The notes below the pieces were generated by a model. That model made no database searches. It was given only the letters and a program-made list of their open reading frames with translations, and was not told where the DNA came from. Of a stretch of DNA of 64,000 bases, positions 62,750 to 64,000 are shown piece after piece (position 1 is the stretch's first letter; each line of letters opens with the position of its first letter). The position numbers were made by a program, and so were the translations under genes. This DNA is from G963668345 sp965206025 (GTDB taxonomy: Bacteria > Acidobacteriota > Terriglobia > Bryobacterales > UBA6623), in the NCBI GenBank assembly GCA_965206025.1, contig CBDBIU010000004.1, positions 1,736,001 to 1,800,000 of the forward strand, in the 5' to 3' direction.

Positions 62750-63370
62750 TAGTGGCGTAGGGGGTGCGTGCGGACGGCAGCCGGCAACTGTTGGGATTCC
62801 TGCGCAGTCGAGGCGAGAGCCAGGCCGCTTGGGAAGGCTTATTGCAAGATCTCTACCGGCGCGGGCTGCCGGGGAGGAACTTGGCTTTGATCGTAACCGG
62901 CGGCTGCGCCGGGTTGGCGGGGGCGATCGAGACGATCTATCCGCGGGCGCTGCATCAACGCTGTTGGGTGCACAAGATGCGCAACCTTCTCGAGAAGGTT
63001 CGCAAGCGCGGCTACGAGGAGGTCAAACAAGGCGCCCAAGCGATCTACCGGGCCGACAGTCGGGGACAAGCGCGACAGGCGTTCTACCACTTTCGTTGCC
63101 GCTGGCGCGACGGCTATCCGACGATGGTACGGCGGTTGGAGAAAGAGTTGCCGGAGCGGCTGTCGTTTTTCAGCTTCCCGCGCCATCTGTGGCGCAAGTT
63201 GCGCACCACCAACGTCATCGAACGCCTCTTTGTGGAAGTGCGCCGCCGCACCCGGCCGATGGTCTGCTTTGTGAATGTCAAAAGCGTGGACCGCATCGTC
63301 TACTCGATCTTCCACCGCTTCAACCTGGAGTGGAATCGCACCCTCCAAGTTTTTACACAAGCAGCTTGAC

Positions 63371-63391
63371 ATCACCGAAAAGCGGGTTTAG
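63371..63391. repeat. Short match to repeat A terminus
   Basis: ATCACCGAAAAGCGGGTTTAG resembles the GGTGAGAAAAGCGGGTTA end of repeat A, at the end of the mutator remnant. Confidence 0.35.
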
Positions 63392-63453
63392 TTGTCAACC
63401 CGAAGTAACGCGCGTACAATATGCTTAGGTTTTCACTTAGCCGGAGTAAACGA

Positions 63454-64000
63454 ATGAGGGCTGCCAAACACTCTACTGTACTGATTCTAGGGCTGGTAGC
63501 GCTATTCGGGATCGCACGGGCCCAGGAGGCTCCTCTCGCCGCGTTGCCGCCCGCGGCGGCAACCGAAATCGATTTCGAGCGAGACATTGGGCCTCTGTTG
63601 GAGCAAAAATGCGCTGCCTGCCACGGTACACAACAGCAAATGAGCGGCTTGCGGCTGGATAGCCGCGCCGCCGCGTTGCAGGGCGGGTACTCCGGGCCGG
63701 CGGTCAAGCCGGGCGATAGCACCGGCAGCAAGTTGATCCACATGGTCGCGGGCATTGGTATCGAGAAAAACCTCATCATGCCGATGGGTGGAGAACCACT
63801 CAGCGCCGAGCAGATTGGGATCCTCCGCGCCTGGATCGACCAAGGAGCAGCGTGGCCCGACGGCGATCCATCCGCCAAACAAGCCGCATCCGCTGCAACC
63901 AAACGTCCCAAGAGTGAGCATTGGGCCTTCAATCCACCGGTGCGCCCTACCCTTCCCGCGGTGAATGGTGAGGCTTGGGTCAAGAATCCCATCGATCGTT
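63454..64000 (+). CDS. Planctomycete-type cytochrome c (PSCyt1) protein, cut by window edge
   Basis: Open from ATG 63454 (GGAG seven bases upstream) to the end of the window, 182 residues seen. Signal peptide STVLILGLVALFGIARAQ, then the PSCyt1 domain: DFERDIGPLLEQKCAACHGT with the heme motif CAACH, GLRLDSRAAALQGGYSGPAV and EQIGILRAWIDQGAAWPDGD. SEHWAFNPPVRPTLP leads into what is normally a DUF1549 domain. Such proteins are periplasmic and usually paired with a DUF1501 gene. Confidence 0.9.
   Translation, partial: MRAAKHSTVLILGLVALFGIARAQEAPLAALPPAAATEIDFERDIGPLLEQKCAACHGTQQQMSGLRLDSRAAALQGGYSGPAVKPGDSTGSKLIHMVAGIGIEKNLIMPMGGEPLSAEQIGILRAWIDQGAAWPDGDPSAKQAASAATKRPKSEHWAFNPPVRPTLPAVNGEAWVKNPIDR

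Larger units (their letters stand above)
61516..63369 (+). pseudogene. IS256-type (mutator) transposase remnant interrupted by IS630
   Basis: The mutator-type frame reads YLFLDGVSLRVRRPAGRQRV up to 61584. It is split by an IS630-type element and resumes at 62752, giving GVRADGSRQLLGFLRSRGES, TIYPRALHQRCWVHKMRNLL and KLRTTNVIERLFVEVRRRTR to 63369. The first catalytic Asp (LDG) and the Glu (VIERLF) remain, while the middle Asp motif reads IVTGGCAG, with Gly where Asp is expected. A TAG at 62758-62760 replaces an expected Tyr codon just after the insertion, so the gene was dead for several reasons. The N-terminal ~150 residues are lost. Confidence 0.8.

Noticed and set aside
61604..62752. A 382-codon plus-strand frame opposite the IS630 transposase
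   Set aside because: The minus-strand transposase has full DDE motifs; the plus-strand product does not resemble any protein.

Overview
The window is a GC-rich bacterial chromosome segment with dense housekeeping genes, broken up by insertion sequences and short intergenic repeats. Gene content points to an Acidobacteriota-like organism. The signs are a secretin with a C-terminal cohesin domain, CRTAC1/FG-GAP and sulfatase-like proteins, a Tat-exported TIM-barrel protein, a MEMO1-family protein beside a CADD-family protein, an EtfBA-EtfD module, and a planctomycete-type cytochrome c protein at the right edge. This assignment is inference from gene content; there is no rRNA in the window.

Layout. 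1-2.8 kb: purB (cut by the left edge), translationally coupled to a YycJ-like metallo-hydrolase that seems to start at ACG, then a Crp/Fnr regulator. 3.0-4.0 kb: an intact IS1595-type element. 4.3-11.2 kb: SGNH hydrolase, FG-GAP/ASPIC-UnbV protein, NUC1 nuclease and an S9 peptidase. 11.6-18.3 kb: the rimP-nusA-infB-ylxP-rbfA operon on the minus strand. Its rbfA is fused in frame to an apbE-type flavin transferase, and a terminator-like hairpin sits in its leader. 18.9-21.7 kb: a soluble hybrid-free histidine kinase with two receiver-only partners, the second frameshifted. 21.9-27.4 kb: small conserved proteins, MEMO1, CADD (p-aminobenzoate synthesis) and a gluconolactonase-like protein. 27.6-29.5 kb: yceD-rpmF-plsX. 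29.7-30.8 kb: IS6-type element next to an integrase fragment. 30.9-35.2 kb: smpB, the secretin and two pseudopilins. 35.2-36.7 kb: a decayed IS with an rve transposase. 36.8-42.3 kb: acpP-fabF, etfBA and etfD. 42.3-50.8 kb: isomerase-like protein, alcohol dehydrogenase, two glycosyltransferases, two small hypotheticals and a membrane sulfatase-like protein. 51.2-56.5 kb: tRNA-Ser(GGA), sugar-binding lipoprotein, cupin protein, valS. 56.8-63.4 kb: a second rve transposase, tRNA-Arg(CCG), small proteins, a SorA/YedY-like molybdoenzyme, DUF309, and nested IS remnants (an IS630 inside an IS256-type remnant). 63.45 kb to the end: a PSCyt1 protein cut by the right edge.

Most of the physiology is ordinary: translation and ribosome maturation, fatty-acid synthesis (yceD-rpmF-plsX and acpP-fabF), electron transfer from acyl-CoA oxidation to menaquinone (EtfBA-EtfD), a type II secretion/pilus-like apparatus, and tyrosine-derived PABA. 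The parts I consider worth a second look are the RbfA-ApbE fusion, the leader hairpin of the rimP-nusA operon, the probable ACG start codon, and the glycine-rich insert in a pseudopilin. A family of about 200-bp repeats is also notable: its termini abut gene ends and sometimes supply start or stop codons. I see no CRISPR array, prophage or recognisable defence system in the window.
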